A DNA stretch of 64,000 bases from Streptomyces microflavus (lineage in GTDB: Bacteria > Actinomycetota > Actinomycetes > Streptomycetales > Streptomycetaceae), in NCBI RefSeq assembly GCF_014650075.1, contig NZ_BMUG01000008.1, positions 124,001-188,000 on the forward strand, written 5' to 3'. The position numbers and the translations under genes were made by a program. Shown here piece by piece: positions 21,169 to 29,403 of this stretch. Numbering within the stretch: position 1 is the stretch's first letter; each line of letters opens with the position of its first letter. The notes beneath the pieces were generated by a model. That model did no database searches. It was not told the origin of the DNA and was given only the letters and a program-made list of their open reading frames with translations.

Positions 21169-22223
21169 AGCTCCCTCACCCGGCTTCCGCGTACCAGCAG
21201 GATCAGTACGGGCGCGCCGATGGCCGGCATCATGACGCCGACCGGCAGCTCGGCGGGGACCACGATCAGCCGGCCCAGGACGTCGGCGACGAGCACGATC
21301 GCCGGGGCGAGGACGGCGGAGTAGGCGAGGATCCAGCGCCAGTCGGGTCCGGTGAGCCACCGCACGGCGTGCGGCACCATGAGACCGACAAACATCAGCG
21401 GTCCCGCCGCGGCCGTCGCCGCACCGCAGAGCAGGGCCACCGCGATCACCACACCGCACCGGGTCGCCCCGACCCGCAGCCCGAGCGCCCGCCCCGCGTC
21501 GTCGCCGAGGGCGATCGCGTTGAGCGGACGCGCACAGCAGACAGCGGCCAGCAGGCCTGCCAGGACGAAGGGGAGGATGTCACCGGCGGTGCCCGTCGGG
21601 CGGTCGGTGATGGTGCCCGCTCCCCAGAACCTCATACGGTCGAAGGTCTCCGTATCGATCAGGGCGAGCGTCTGGGAGATACCGGACAGCACCGCCGTGA
21701 ACGCGACCCCGACGAGGGTGAGCCGCAGCGGCGACGGCCCGGCCCGTCCGCCGCTCGCGGCGAGGTAGACCACCGCCGAACCGGCGATGGCACCGACGAA
21801 GGCGAAGGGCAGGTACTCCTCGATGCGGGTGACGCCGAACACGGCCACGCCCAGGGTGACGGCGAACCCCGCTCCGGCGTTGACGCCGAGGACCCCCGGG
21901 TCGGCGAGCGGATTGCGGGTGAGGGCCTGCATGAGCGCTCCCGCCACGCCCAGGGACACCCCGACGACGATGCCGAGCAGCGTACGGTCCACGCGGGCGC
22001 CGCTGATCGTGGCGTGCGAGGCGGAGCCGTCGGGAGCGGTCAGCGCCTGCCACACCACGTCGAGGGGGAGCATCGCCGAGCCGATCGCGACGCTGAGCAG
22101 CACCGCCAGGAGGAGCGCGCCGACGGCGACGCCCAGGCCGAGGAGCCGGTGCGCCCCGCGCCGCGACGGGCGCGACGACGCGGCCGGTGGGGGTGCGGTC
22201 GTCTTCGCGAGCGCCTGTGCCAT
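21165..22223 (-). CDS. FecCD-family siderophore ABC transporter permease
   Basis: 352 residues, ATG start with a GGGAGG site. An N-terminal arginine-rich cytoplasmic segment precedes the membrane helices; signature QALTRNPLADPGVLGVNAG and the coupling loop GPLMFVGLMVPHAVRWL are clear. Translationally coupled to the second permease. Lies 101 bases downstream of the AraC gene on the same strand and is probably co-transcribed with it. Confidence 0.93.
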   Translation of the reverse strand: MAQALAKTTAPPPAASSRPSRRGAHRLLGLGVAVGALLLAVLLSVAIGSAMLPLDVVWQALTAPDGSASHATISGARVDRTLLGIVVGVSLGVAGALMQALTRNPLADPGVLGVNAGAGFAVTLGVAVFGVTRIEEYLPFAFVGAIAGSAVVYLAASGGRAGPSPLRLTLVGVAFTAVLSGISQTLALIDTETFDRMRFWGAGTITDRPTGTAGDILPFVLAGLLAAVCCARPLNAIALGDDAGRALGLRVGATRCGVVIAVALLCGAATAAAGPLMFVGLMVPHAVRWLTGPDWRWILAYSAVLAPAIVLVADVLGRLIVVPAELPVGVMMPAIGAPVLILLVRGSRVREL

Positions 22224-22262
22224 CGAACCTCCCTGAGCGACCAGCTACCCGGAGAGCCCGAA

Positions 22263-22303
22263 GTGCCGTGCGTGATCGTGCCGTGCGTGACCGAAGTGCG
22301 TGA
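22263..22303. repeat. Direct repeats GTGCCGTGCGTGA between araC-type gene and permease
   Basis: GTGCCGTGCGTGA at 22263-22275 and 22278-22290, with a partial third copy GTGCGTGA at 22296-22303. Could be a regulator site or a by-product of local duplication. Confidence 0.5.
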
Positions 22304-22324
22304 ACTGCTGGGGGCCGCCCCGGT

Positions 22325-23065
22325 TCAGCGGCCGCCGAGCGCCCCCACCGCGTCCGTGGTGAGCGCGCTCACCGGCACCCCGGACTCGCGGCTCAGCGCG
22401 CGCAGCAGCCCCGCCCGGGTCGCGTAGCCGGCCGCCCTGGCAGCCGCCGTCAGCTCACCCCCGCCGCGGAGGTGTTCGACGGCGGCGTTCATCCTGGCCC
22501 GGTTGCGCCACCGTGTGAAGGGCAGTCCGGTCTCGTCGAGGAAGACGCGCTGCACCTGCCGGGCGCTCATCCGGTGCCGGGCGGCGAGCTCCTCCAGCGT
22601 CACGGAGGGCGTGCGCAGGGCCTCGCGGGCGAGTGCGCGCACCGCCGGATGGGCGGGCAGCACGACCGGGAAGTACTGCCGGGAGATGCCCCTCAGCACC
22701 CGCCCCAGCGCCTGGCGGAACGGCTGGACCTGCTCCGCCGTGGTCGGCGCCGCGCCGAGCGTGGTGGTCATGACCTCGACGATCGCGGGTACGGCTCCGA
22801 GCGGCTGCACACGACATCGTGGCTGGTCAGATGGGTTGAGGAAGGGGCCGAGCGCCATGCCGCCCGGCTCGATCCGCAGCGCGTGCGGCACCCGGGGAGC
22901 GAGCCAGAGCGCCTCGTGCCGTCCGAGCCGCCACTCCTCGCCGTCGGCGGACAGGCAGGCGTTGCCGCTGACCACGTAGACGAGGTGCGGCTCATCGTGT
23001 TCGTGCGTGTCGTGGCCGAGAAAGCGGATGGCGTTCTCGGCGACCACGGTGCCGAGGGATGTCAT
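22325..23065 (-). CDS. AraC-family transcriptional regulator of siderophore uptake
   Basis: 246 residues from the ATG at 23065 (GGGAGG 11 bases upstream); a GTG at 23110 gives 15 more residues but lacks a ribosome site. The N-terminus is a cupin-like sensor (HDTHEHDEPHLVYVVSG), the C-terminus a two-HTH AraC domain (VTLEELAARHRMSARQVQRVFLDETG and LTAAARAAGYATRAGLLRALSRESG). The layout is that of AraC proteins that use the siderophore itself as co-inducer. The gene lies between its likely targets: permeases downstream, binding protein divergent. Confidence 0.88.
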   Translation of the reverse strand: MTSLGTVVAENAIRFLGHDTHEHDEPHLVYVVSGNACLSADGEEWRLGRHEALWLAPRVPHALRIEPGGMALGPFLNPSDQPRCRVQPLGAVPAIVEVMTTTLGAAPTTAEQVQPFRQALGRVLRGISRQYFPVVLPAHPAVRALAREALRTPSVTLEELAARHRMSARQVQRVFLDETGLPFTRWRNRARMNAAVEHLRGGGELTAAARAAGYATRAGLLRALSRESGVPVSALTTDAVGALGGR

Positions 23066-23147
23066 CGGCAAGCGTGCCTCCCGTTGTGTGCGATGCGTCG
23101 TGTCCGTCACCAGCGATGTCGCACTCGGATCGGCGCAGCGGGACCAG

Positions 23148-23166
23148 CGAGGTTAGCCTCACCTTA
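23148..23166. promoter_or_regulatory. Iron box (DmdR/IdeR-type operator)
   Basis: The 19 bases CGAGGTTAGCCTCACCTTA match the DmdR/IdeR consensus TTAGGTTAGGCTCACCTAA at 15 positions. It lies between the divergent AraC and binding-protein genes, 45 bases before the latter's ATG, and should repress both directions when iron is plentiful. Confidence 0.82.
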
Positions 23167-23210
23167 CCAACGGCTCGAACCTTCGGGCCTGCCCAGTCAC
23201 ATGAGGTCCC

Positions 23211-24197
23211 ATGTCTGCTCCTGCCCGCCTTCTCGCCTGCGCGCTCGTCGCCGCGCTGGCCCTCACCGGCTGCTCGGCCTCCTCCTCGTCGGACGACGGG
23301 GACAAGGCGTCCGCCGCGAAGACCCGTACCGTGACGACCGACTACGGCAAGGTCGAGGTGCCGACCGAGCCCAAGCGGGTGGTCGTGCTGAACCACGCCC
23401 TCGCCGGGTACCTCTACGACCTCGACGTTCCGGTGCACGCCACGATTCCCGAGGACGCCGACGGCAAGGGCGAGTTCTCCCCGTACTGGGAGAAGGAGGC
23501 CGAGGAGGACGGCACGAAGTTCCTGCCGTGGAGTGTCGACGGCTTCGACCTGGAGGCGATCCTCGCCCTCGATCCCGACCTCATCGTCGGCGGCGGCATC
23601 GGCTTCCCGCTGTTCCAGGCCGAGAAGGTGTACGACGAGCTGTCCGGCATCGCTCCCACGGTGCTCGTGGGCAAGAAGCTCGGTGACTGGCGCGGCCAGT
23701 TCTCCTTCCTCGCCGACGACGTGTTCGGCAAGCCCGCCGTCTACAAGCAGCACGTGGCCGCCTACGACAAGCGGATCGCCGAGGTGAAGGGGGCCATCAC
23801 TCCGCCGCCCGGCCCCGTGTCCTTCCTCGCCCTCACCGGCGACGGCACCGCCTACGGGCTGGTGGAGAGCGTCGGCCTGCCGACCGAGCTGAAGAAGGTC
23901 GGGATCGAGCCGGCACCGGTCTTCGCCGACGGCGGTTTCAAGGTGTACGGGCAGGGCGGTGACATGTTCGAGCTGTCGACCGAGAAGGTGGGCCAGACGA
24001 TCACCCAGCCGTCCGTGTTCGTCATGGGCTTCAACGCCGACACGACCGACGTCGCCACCCTCCAGAAGAACCCCGTCTACAGCGCGCTGCCCGCCTTCAA
24101 GGCGAACAACGCCCATGACCTGCCGTACTGGGTGCTGCGCGGCGACTACGACGAGTCGATGGCCCTGCTCGACATCATCGAGAAGAAGTTCTCCTGA
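23211..24197 (+). CDS. Ferric-siderophore ABC transporter substrate-binding lipoprotein
   Basis: 328 residues. Signal peptide with lipobox LALTGCSAS. Then a FecB/FepB-type bilobal fold: TDYGKVEVPTEPKRVVVLNHA at the start of lobe 1, DLEAILALDPDLIVGGG, and a single long helix expected between lobes. An unusual acidic insertion (IPEDADGKGEFSPYWEKEAEEDG) lies near the ligand site; similar segments occur in binding proteins for hydroxamate siderophores, so a desferrioxamine-like ligand is possible. Stop codon overlaps the next start by one base. Confidence 0.92.
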   Translation: MSAPARLLACALVAALALTGCSASSSSDDGDKASAAKTRTVTTDYGKVEVPTEPKRVVVLNHALAGYLYDLDVPVHATIPEDADGKGEFSPYWEKEAEEDGTKFLPWSVDGFDLEAILALDPDLIVGGGIGFPLFQAEKVYDELSGIAPTVLVGKKLGDWRGQFSFLADDVFGKPAVYKQHVAAYDKRIAEVKGAITPPPGPVSFLALTGDGTAYGLVESVGLPTELKKVGIEPAPVFADGGFKVYGQGGDMFELSTEKVGQTITQPSVFVMGFNADTTDVATLQKNPVYSALPAFKANNAHDLPYWVLRGDYDESMALLDIIEKKFS

Positions 24198-25972
24198 TGG
24201 CAGCCCAGCGCGCCTACACGACGCACCCGCTCGTCCTGCGCCGGGTCACCGTGCGCCGCGTACTCCAGGTGACCCCCAGGATGCGTCGGGTCGTCCTCGG
24301 CGGTGAGGATCTCGCCGCGTTCACCCGCGACGGGATCGGCCGTCCCGCCTTTGCCGCGCCCGGGTTCGACGACCACGTCAAGCTGATCCTGGCCGCGGAC
24401 GGGGACGTCCACGCGGCGCTCCCCGCCCAGTTGCCGCACGGCATCGAGTGGACCCCGGCCGAGCACCGGCTGACCCGCGACTACACGCCCCGGCGGGTGG
24501 ACCAGCGGACAGGAGAGCTCCACCTCGACTTCGTGGTGCACGGCGAAGGGCCCGCGGAGGCCTGGTCCGCGTCGGCCCGGGAGGGCGACGAGCTGTGGTT
24601 CGTCGGGCCCAAGTCGTCGCTCCGGCTGCCGGAGCGGCTGGACTGGATCCTCCTCATCGGGGACGAGACGGCACTGCCCGCGATCGGCCGCTTCCTGGAC
24701 GAACGGCCGCTCGACGCCCCGGCGCATGTCCTGGTGACCGTGTCGGACGACGCGGCCCGCCAGGAACTGGCCCTGCGCGACGGCGACACGGTCACCTGGG
24801 TGGTCGCGGAGCCGGGCGACGCGGCGGCACTGGAAGCCGCCGTCCGCGCGCTGCCGGTGCCGCCGGGTGAGGGATACGCCTGGGCGGCGGCGGAGAGCCG
24901 GGCACTGCTCCCCGTACGCCGGTATCTCCAGCGTGAACGCAAGCTCCCCAAGGACCGCCTGAACATCACGGGTTACTGGCACCGCGAGGAGGCCACCGAC
25001 CCGGAGGCGGAGGGCACGGCCGACGCCGGGGCCGCCGCACAGGGCCCGGCCCAGATCCCCTCGCCGCTGCCGTGGCTGGTCGCACGGGCCGCGTTGCAGC
25101 TCGGCGTCGTCGACGCGGTGGCCGACGCGCCGGGGCTCCTCCCCGGCGCACTCGCGGCCCGCCTGGGCGTGCCCGGGCCCCGGATCGACGTACTGCTTCC
25201 GCTGCTCGCCACGTACGGCGTGGTCGTCGGCGGCGACGACGGGACCGGGCTGCGGCTGGGCCCGGCGGGCGAGGAACTCCTGGACGACCACGAGCGCGAG
25301 GAGTACACCGGTCACGAGGCCGAGCTGCTGCTCTCCCTCGCCCACCTCGCTCCCGCGCTCCGGAACGGTACGTCCCCCTGGCGGCTCGCCTCGGGCACCA
25401 CCTTGCTCGGCACGGTGGCCCACGACGCCGAGCGCTACGGCGAACTGGTCGAGGAGTGCGAGCAGTTGGTCTTCCTGCTGGACGGTCTGACGGCCGACCC
25501 CCTCTGGGAGGAGGTCGGAACCTGCCTCCTGACCGGGCCGGGCAGCGCCTCGGTGGCCGCCGCCCTCGACGGTGCCGGACGGCGGCCGCGACTGCGGGTC
25601 GCGGAGGACTCCGTACCGGCGAAGGTCCTGCGCGAACACGTTCCGGCGCCGGACCGCATCGACTGGACTGCCGGCCCCGCCGATGTCGCCGTCGCCGCGA
25701 AGGCACTCGCCCACCGCACCGACGAGGAGGCCATGCAGCTCCTCACCCGGCTCGCCGGCTGGACCCGGACCGCGGTCCTCGTCGAGGCCTCCCGCCCCGA
25801 CGGCCTCAGCCCGCACGCGGCCGAGGCGGCGCTCCACGCGTACGCCGCGACCGGCAGCCCCCTGCGCGACTCCGCCGCCGTCGCGGCCCTGGCGAACCGG
25901 TCGGGCTGGGAGGTCGAGCGGACCATCGCGCTCGGCTGGGGCGCGGAGGCCACGGTCCTGCGCCGGGCCTGA
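24197..25972 (+). CDS. Siderophore-interacting flavoprotein fused to a methyltransferase-like domain
   Basis: 591 residues. Residues 1-270 are a siderophore-interacting protein (ViuB/YqjH type): FAD-binding barrel with RDYTPRR and a SIP-type C-terminal lobe (GDETALPAIGRFL, WAAAESRALLPVRRYL, LNITGYWHRE). It would reduce Fe(III) from the imported siderophore in the cytoplasm. From about 290 the protein continues with a winged-helix dimerisation-like segment (LVARAALQLGVVDAVADAPGLLPGALAARLGV) of small-molecule O-methyltransferases and a weakly methyltransferase-like half without a clear SAM-binding GxGxG. The second part may be a non-catalytic scaffold. Start overlaps the binding-protein stop (TGATG). 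Confidence 0.87.
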   Translation: MAAQRAYTTHPLVLRRVTVRRVLQVTPRMRRVVLGGEDLAAFTRDGIGRPAFAAPGFDDHVKLILAADGDVHAALPAQLPHGIEWTPAEHRLTRDYTPRRVDQRTGELHLDFVVHGEGPAEAWSASAREGDELWFVGPKSSLRLPERLDWILLIGDETALPAIGRFLDERPLDAPAHVLVTVSDDAARQELALRDGDTVTWVVAEPGDAAALEAAVRALPVPPGEGYAWAAAESRALLPVRRYLQRERKLPKDRLNITGYWHREEATDPEAEGTADAGAAAQGPAQIPSPLPWLVARAALQLGVVDAVADAPGLLPGALAARLGVPGPRIDVLLPLLATYGVVVGGDDGTGLRLGPAGEELLDDHEREEYTGHEAELLLSLAHLAPALRNGTSPWRLASGTTLLGTVAHDAERYGELVEECEQLVFLLDGLTADPLWEEVGTCLLTGPGSASVAAALDGAGRRPRLRVAEDSVPAKVLREHVPAPDRIDWTAGPADVAVAAKALAHRTDEEAMQLLTRLAGWTRTAVLVEASRPDGLSPHAAEAALHAYAATGSPLRDSAAVAALANRSGWEVERTIALGWGAEATVLRRA

Positions 25973-26022
25973 CCTGACCGAGGCAGACGGGCCCGGCGCC
26001 CGGCGGAGACGGCCCCGGGCGG

Positions 26023-26982
26023 TCAGGTCCTCGGCACGTAGTGCTGCGGAAGCCCGCGCCGCTCCTCCGGCGGCAGGTTCCGGGCGGGCGTCTCCACGGG
26101 ACCCGTAACCGCCCGGCCGCGTCGGCCCCGCTCGCGGTCCCACCCCGCACGGGCGCGGGGGTGAAAGCGGTGCCGCTGGGGAACACACCGCCAGGCGTGG
26201 TGCACCAGCCCTCCCAGCATGCGCAGCAGCCGCTCGTCGTGGGGCGTCCAGCGGAGCGCGAGGCGATCACGGACGGCCTGCGGGTACAGGCCGACCGTGA
26301 TCCACAGCGTCATCCGGACGAGCGGGACGCGGACGAGGGCCCAGAGCGGCGACGGCAGCAGCCGCAGGAGGGGCGGCCGGGCGATGCGGCGCATGTTCAG
26401 GACGTCCCGGGTCGGCCGGTTGTCCTCCAGGACGTCGGCGCACATGTGGTCCCAGTACCTCTGGAACTCCTCCCAGCTGCCGGGAACGGGCTTCATGGAC
26501 AGGCCGTACAGCGCGTACCAGCGGACGTGCTCGTCGAAGAGCATGTGCCGCTGGGCTTCGGTCAAGCCGCCGCCGAAACGCTCGGCCACCTGCACGGTCA
26601 GCATGAAGAACGTGGCGTGCGCCCAGTAGAACGTGCCCGGGTTGAGCGCGTGGTACGGGCGGCCGCGCTCGTCGACCCCGCTGATCGAGGCGTGGTAGCC
26701 GCGCACTTCGCGGGCTGTACGGGCGGCGAGCGGGCCGTCGTAGACGACTCCCCCGATCGGGTACAGCGAGCGGAACAGGCGCTCCCAGCGCTCCTCGAAG
26801 AAGCGGGAGTGCTCGGCGACCCCCGCGCCCAGCTCGGGGTGCATGTTCTGCATCGACCCGGCCCAGGGGGCGAGGAGGAGGCCCCTCCAGTCGCCGAACC
26901 AGCGCCAGGTGAGGGAGTCGGGGCCGAGGGGTTCGACGGTTCTCGGGCCGGTCGGGTCCGGTCCGATGGCTGACGCTGTCAC
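26023..26982 (-). CDS. MpaB-family oxygenase (DUF2236, latex-clearing-protein-like)
   Basis: 319 residues, GTG start with GGAGG 6 bases upstream. All-helical protein with the family pattern: TWRWFGDWRGLLLAPWAG near the start, RGYHASISGVDERGRPYHAL, PGTFYWAHATFF and FDEHVRWYALYGLS. Conserved His and Arg residues bind haem b in rubber oxygenases of this family; many members are mycelium-related oxygenases of unknown substrate. Divergent from a TetR gene (27173) with two palindromes in between, so it is probably repressed by that protein. Confidence 0.85.
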   Translation of the reverse strand: MTASAIGPDPTGPRTVEPLGPDSLTWRWFGDWRGLLLAPWAGSMQNMHPELGAGVAEHSRFFEERWERLFRSLYPIGGVVYDGPLAARTAREVRGYHASISGVDERGRPYHALNPGTFYWAHATFFMLTVQVAERFGGGLTEAQRHMLFDEHVRWYALYGLSMKPVPGSWEEFQRYWDHMCADVLEDNRPTRDVLNMRRIARPPLLRLLPSPLWALVRVPLVRMTLWITVGLYPQAVRDRLALRWTPHDERLLRMLGGLVHHAWRCVPQRHRFHPRARAGWDRERGRRGRAVTGPVETPARNLPPEERRGLPQHYVPRT

Positions 26983-27114
26983 GCGTACCTCCGGTGAGGG
27001 ATTCCGTTGCGGGGCCGCTCTGTTCCGTGGCTGTGTCCGTGACCGTGGCCGTACTCGTCACCATGACCGTGGCATGGCGGCCCGTCCGGGCAGTTGCATC
27101 GAGGGCAATCTGAG

Positions 27115-27152
27115 GACACCTGTCATCAAGCTAGAATGTGCGGACAGCTGTC
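27115..27152. promoter_or_regulatory. Paired TetR operators GACA-N2-TGTC
   Basis: GACACCTGTC (27115-27124) and the perfect palindrome GACAGCTGTC (27143-27152), spaced 28 bases centre to centre, lie between the divergent mpaB-like and tetR genes. Each is followed by similar sequence (ATCAA / GTCAA). Two half-turn-spaced sites suggest cooperative binding by the adjacent TetR protein. Confidence 0.65.
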
Positions 27153-27172
27153 GTCAATTGCGCGAAGGTAAA

Positions 27173-27820
27173 ATGAGCCACCAAGTGGCGGGCCAACGGG
27201 AAACAGGAGGACCGGAGTTGGCGGAACGGAGCTGGGGCGGGACCAAGCTGGCCGATCGTCGCGCGGCCCGCCGGCAGACCCTGCTGGACACCGCCGAGCG
27301 CCTGGCCGGCGAGGAGGGGTGCGCGGCCGTCACGGTCCGCTCCGTCTGCAGGCAGGCGCGCCTGACGGACCGCTACTTCTACGAGAGCTTCGTCGGCCGC
27401 GACGATCTGCTCCTCGCCGCCTTCGAGCGGGTCGCCGACGAGGCCAGGAGCGCCCTGGAGAAAGCCGTGGCGCTCAGCGATCCACAGCTGGAAGTCCGGG
27501 CCCGGGCCGCCGTCTCCGCCTTCGTCGCCCTGGTCCTGGACGCGCCGCACAAGGGCCGCCTGCTGCTCCTGGAGCCCTTCGCCGACCCGGTCCTAGGGGC
27601 CCACAGCCACCGGCTCATGCCGGTGTTCACCGACCTCGTCGGCGGTCAGCTCTCCGGTACGGGGGACGACATCGACCGCCGGATGGCCGCGCACGCCCTG
27701 GTCGGCGGCCTGGCGAGCCTCTTCGCGGGGTGGCTGCACGGCACGCTCGACGTGCCACGCGAACGGCTGGAAGCACACTGTGTGCACCTGGTGCTCGCGG
27801 CGACGACGTCACGGGCCTAG
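27173..27820 (+). CDS. TetR-family transcriptional regulator
   Basis: 215 residues from the ATG at 27173 (GAAGG upstream), inside a longer frame that overlaps the divergent gene. N-terminal helix-turn-helix (ADRRAARRQTLLDTAERLA ... VTVRSVCRQARLTDRYFYESF) followed by a helical ligand domain (FVALVLDAPHKGRLLLLEPF). Likely controls itself and the MpaB-type oxygenase through the palindromes at 27115-27152. Confidence 0.9.
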   Translation: MSHQVAGQRETGGPELAERSWGGTKLADRRAARRQTLLDTAERLAGEEGCAAVTVRSVCRQARLTDRYFYESFVGRDDLLLAAFERVADEARSALEKAVALSDPQLEVRARAAVSAFVALVLDAPHKGRLLLLEPFADPVLGAHSHRLMPVFTDLVGGQLSGTGDDIDRRMAAHALVGGLASLFAGWLHGTLDVPRERLEAHCVHLVLAATTSRA

Positions 27821-27889
27821 CACTCCCCCGGTGAAAGATCGATCACCGGCCTTCTCAACCGGTATCCCACTCACTACGGTTGGGGACCC

Positions 27890-29239
27890 ATGAGTCCCCC
27901 CATCGCCCCCGTGGGCTGGAGCCGCTGGCTGGTTCCGCCCGCCGCGCTCTCGATCCACCTCTCCATCGGCCAGGCATACGCCTGGTCCGTGTTCAAGCCC
28001 CCACTGGAAGACGCACTCGGCCTCAGCGGCACGCAGAGCGCGCTGCCCTTCCAACTCGGCATCGTCATGCTCGGCCTCTCCGCGGCCTTCGGCGGCACCC
28101 TGGTCGAGCGCCGCGGGCCGCGCTGGGCCATGACGGTCGCCCTCGTCTGCTTCTCCTCCGGCTTCCTGCTCTCCGCACTCGGCGCCGCGACCGGCCAGTT
28201 CTGGCTGATCGTCTTCGGCTACGGCTTCGTCGGAGGCATCGGCCTGGGCATCGGCTACATCTCGCCCGTCTCGACGCTCATCAAGTGGTTCCCCGACCGC
28301 CCCGGCATGGCCACGGGCATCGCCATCATGGGCTTCGGCGGCGGCGCGCTGATCGCCTCGCCCTGGTCGGCCCAGATGCTGGAGTCCTTCGGCAGCGACA
28401 CCTCCGGCATCGCGCTGGCCTTCCTCGTCCACGGGCTGAGTTACGCCGTCTTCATGCTGCTCGGCGTACTGCTGGTGCGGGTGCCGCGCCCGCGCGCCGA
28501 GGAGCGGGCGGACGGTCGGGCCACGGCACCGGCGGGCCCCCGGGTGTCGGCGCGCCAGGCTCTGCGCACCCCGCAGTTCTGGCTGCTGTGGGTCGTGCTC
28601 TGTACGAACGTGACCGCGGGCATCGGCATCCTGGAGAAGGCCGCGCCGATGATCACCGACTTCTTCGCGGACACCTCGACCCCCGTATCGGCCACGGCCG
28701 CCGCCGGTTTCGTCGCCCTGCTGTCGGCGGCCAACATGGCCGGGCGCATCGGCTGGTCCTCCACCTCCGACCTGATCGGGCGCAAGAACATCTACCGCGT
28801 CTACCTCGGCGCGGGCGTCCTCATGTACGCGCTGATCGCCGTGGCGGGCAGCTCCTCCAAGCCCCTGTTCGTCCTGTGCGCGCTGGTCATCCTCTCCTTC
28901 TACGGCGGCGGCTTCGCCACGATCCCCGCCTACCTCAAGGACCTGTTCGGCACCTATCAGGTCGGGGCGATCCACGGACGGCTGCTCACCGCCTGGTCCA
29001 CCGCCGGTGTCCTGGGCCCGCTGATCGTGAACTGGATCGCCGACCGCCAGGAGGAGGCCGGGAAGCACGGCGCGGAGCTGTACGGGACCTCTCTCCTCAT
29101 CATGATGGGACTGCTCGTCATCGGCTTCGCCGCCAATGAGCTGGTGCGCCCGGTCCACCCGTCCCACCACCTGGACGCCGTCACACCGGAGAAGGGAGCG
29201 CCCGATGTCCGACGACACCAGCAGTCAGAGTCCGCCTGA
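27890..29239 (+). CDS. Major facilitator transporter, oxalate/formate antiporter (OxlT-like) family
   Basis: 449 residues, about 12 membrane helices. The first (SIHLSIGQAYAWSVFKPPLE) and the DRPGMATGIAIMGFGGGALI and FYGGGFATIPAYLKDLFG segments are characteristic of OFA-family carriers, which exchange mono- and dicarboxylates. Substrate not deducible. The next gene overlaps it by 35 bases and encodes a 48-residue membrane peptide that accompanies this transporter type in actinobacteria. Confidence 0.88.
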   Translation: MSPPIAPVGWSRWLVPPAALSIHLSIGQAYAWSVFKPPLEDALGLSGTQSALPFQLGIVMLGLSAAFGGTLVERRGPRWAMTVALVCFSSGFLLSALGAATGQFWLIVFGYGFVGGIGLGIGYISPVSTLIKWFPDRPGMATGIAIMGFGGGALIASPWSAQMLESFGSDTSGIALAFLVHGLSYAVFMLLGVLLVRVPRPRAEERADGRATAPAGPRVSARQALRTPQFWLLWVVLCTNVTAGIGILEKAAPMITDFFADTSTPVSATAAAGFVALLSAANMAGRIGWSSTSDLIGRKNIYRVYLGAGVLMYALIAVAGSSSKPLFVLCALVILSFYGGGFATIPAYLKDLFGTYQVGAIHGRLLTAWSTAGVLGPLIVNWIADRQEEAGKHGAELYGTSLLIMMGLLVIGFAANELVRPVHPSHHLDAVTPEKGAPDVRRHQQSESA

Positions 29240-29351
29240 GGTGAAGGACCGGCGGCCGCTGATCGTCTTCACCTGGCTGTGGGTGGGCACCCCGCTCGCC
29301 TACGGGCTGTACGAGCTGTTCCGCAAGGCGACCCAGCTGTTCACCGACTGA
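29205..29351 (+). CDS. Small single-span protein, MFS transporter small subunit
   Basis: 48 residues from the ATG at 29205 (GAAGGGAG 6 bases upstream), overlapping the end of the transporter gene. A short polar N-terminus (MSDDTSSQSPPEVKDRR) precedes one membrane helix (LIVFTWLWVGTPLAYGLYEL). Such genes are regularly coupled to OFA-type MFS genes and are thought to be small subunits; how they act is not established. Confidence 0.75.
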   Translation: MSDDTSSQSPPEVKDRRPLIVFTWLWVGTPLAYGLYELFRKATQLFTD

Positions 29352-29391
29352 ACCCGCCGCCGGGCCCGGCGAACCGGGCCCGGCGGCGGGT
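29352..29391. terminator. Very strong bidirectional terminator
   Basis: Perfect 18-bp stem (ACCCGCCGCCGGGCCCGG / its complement) with a CGAA loop, starting at the last base after the small-subunit stop and ending 13 bases before the convergent acyl-CoA oxidase gene. Confidence 0.92.
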
Positions 29392-29403
29392 GTCGTTCGC
29401 CGG

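Noticed and set aside
27809..29218. 469-codon minus-strand frame opposite the MFS gene
   Set aside because: Gly/Asp/His-rich shadow without motifs; the MFS signatures lie on the plus strand.
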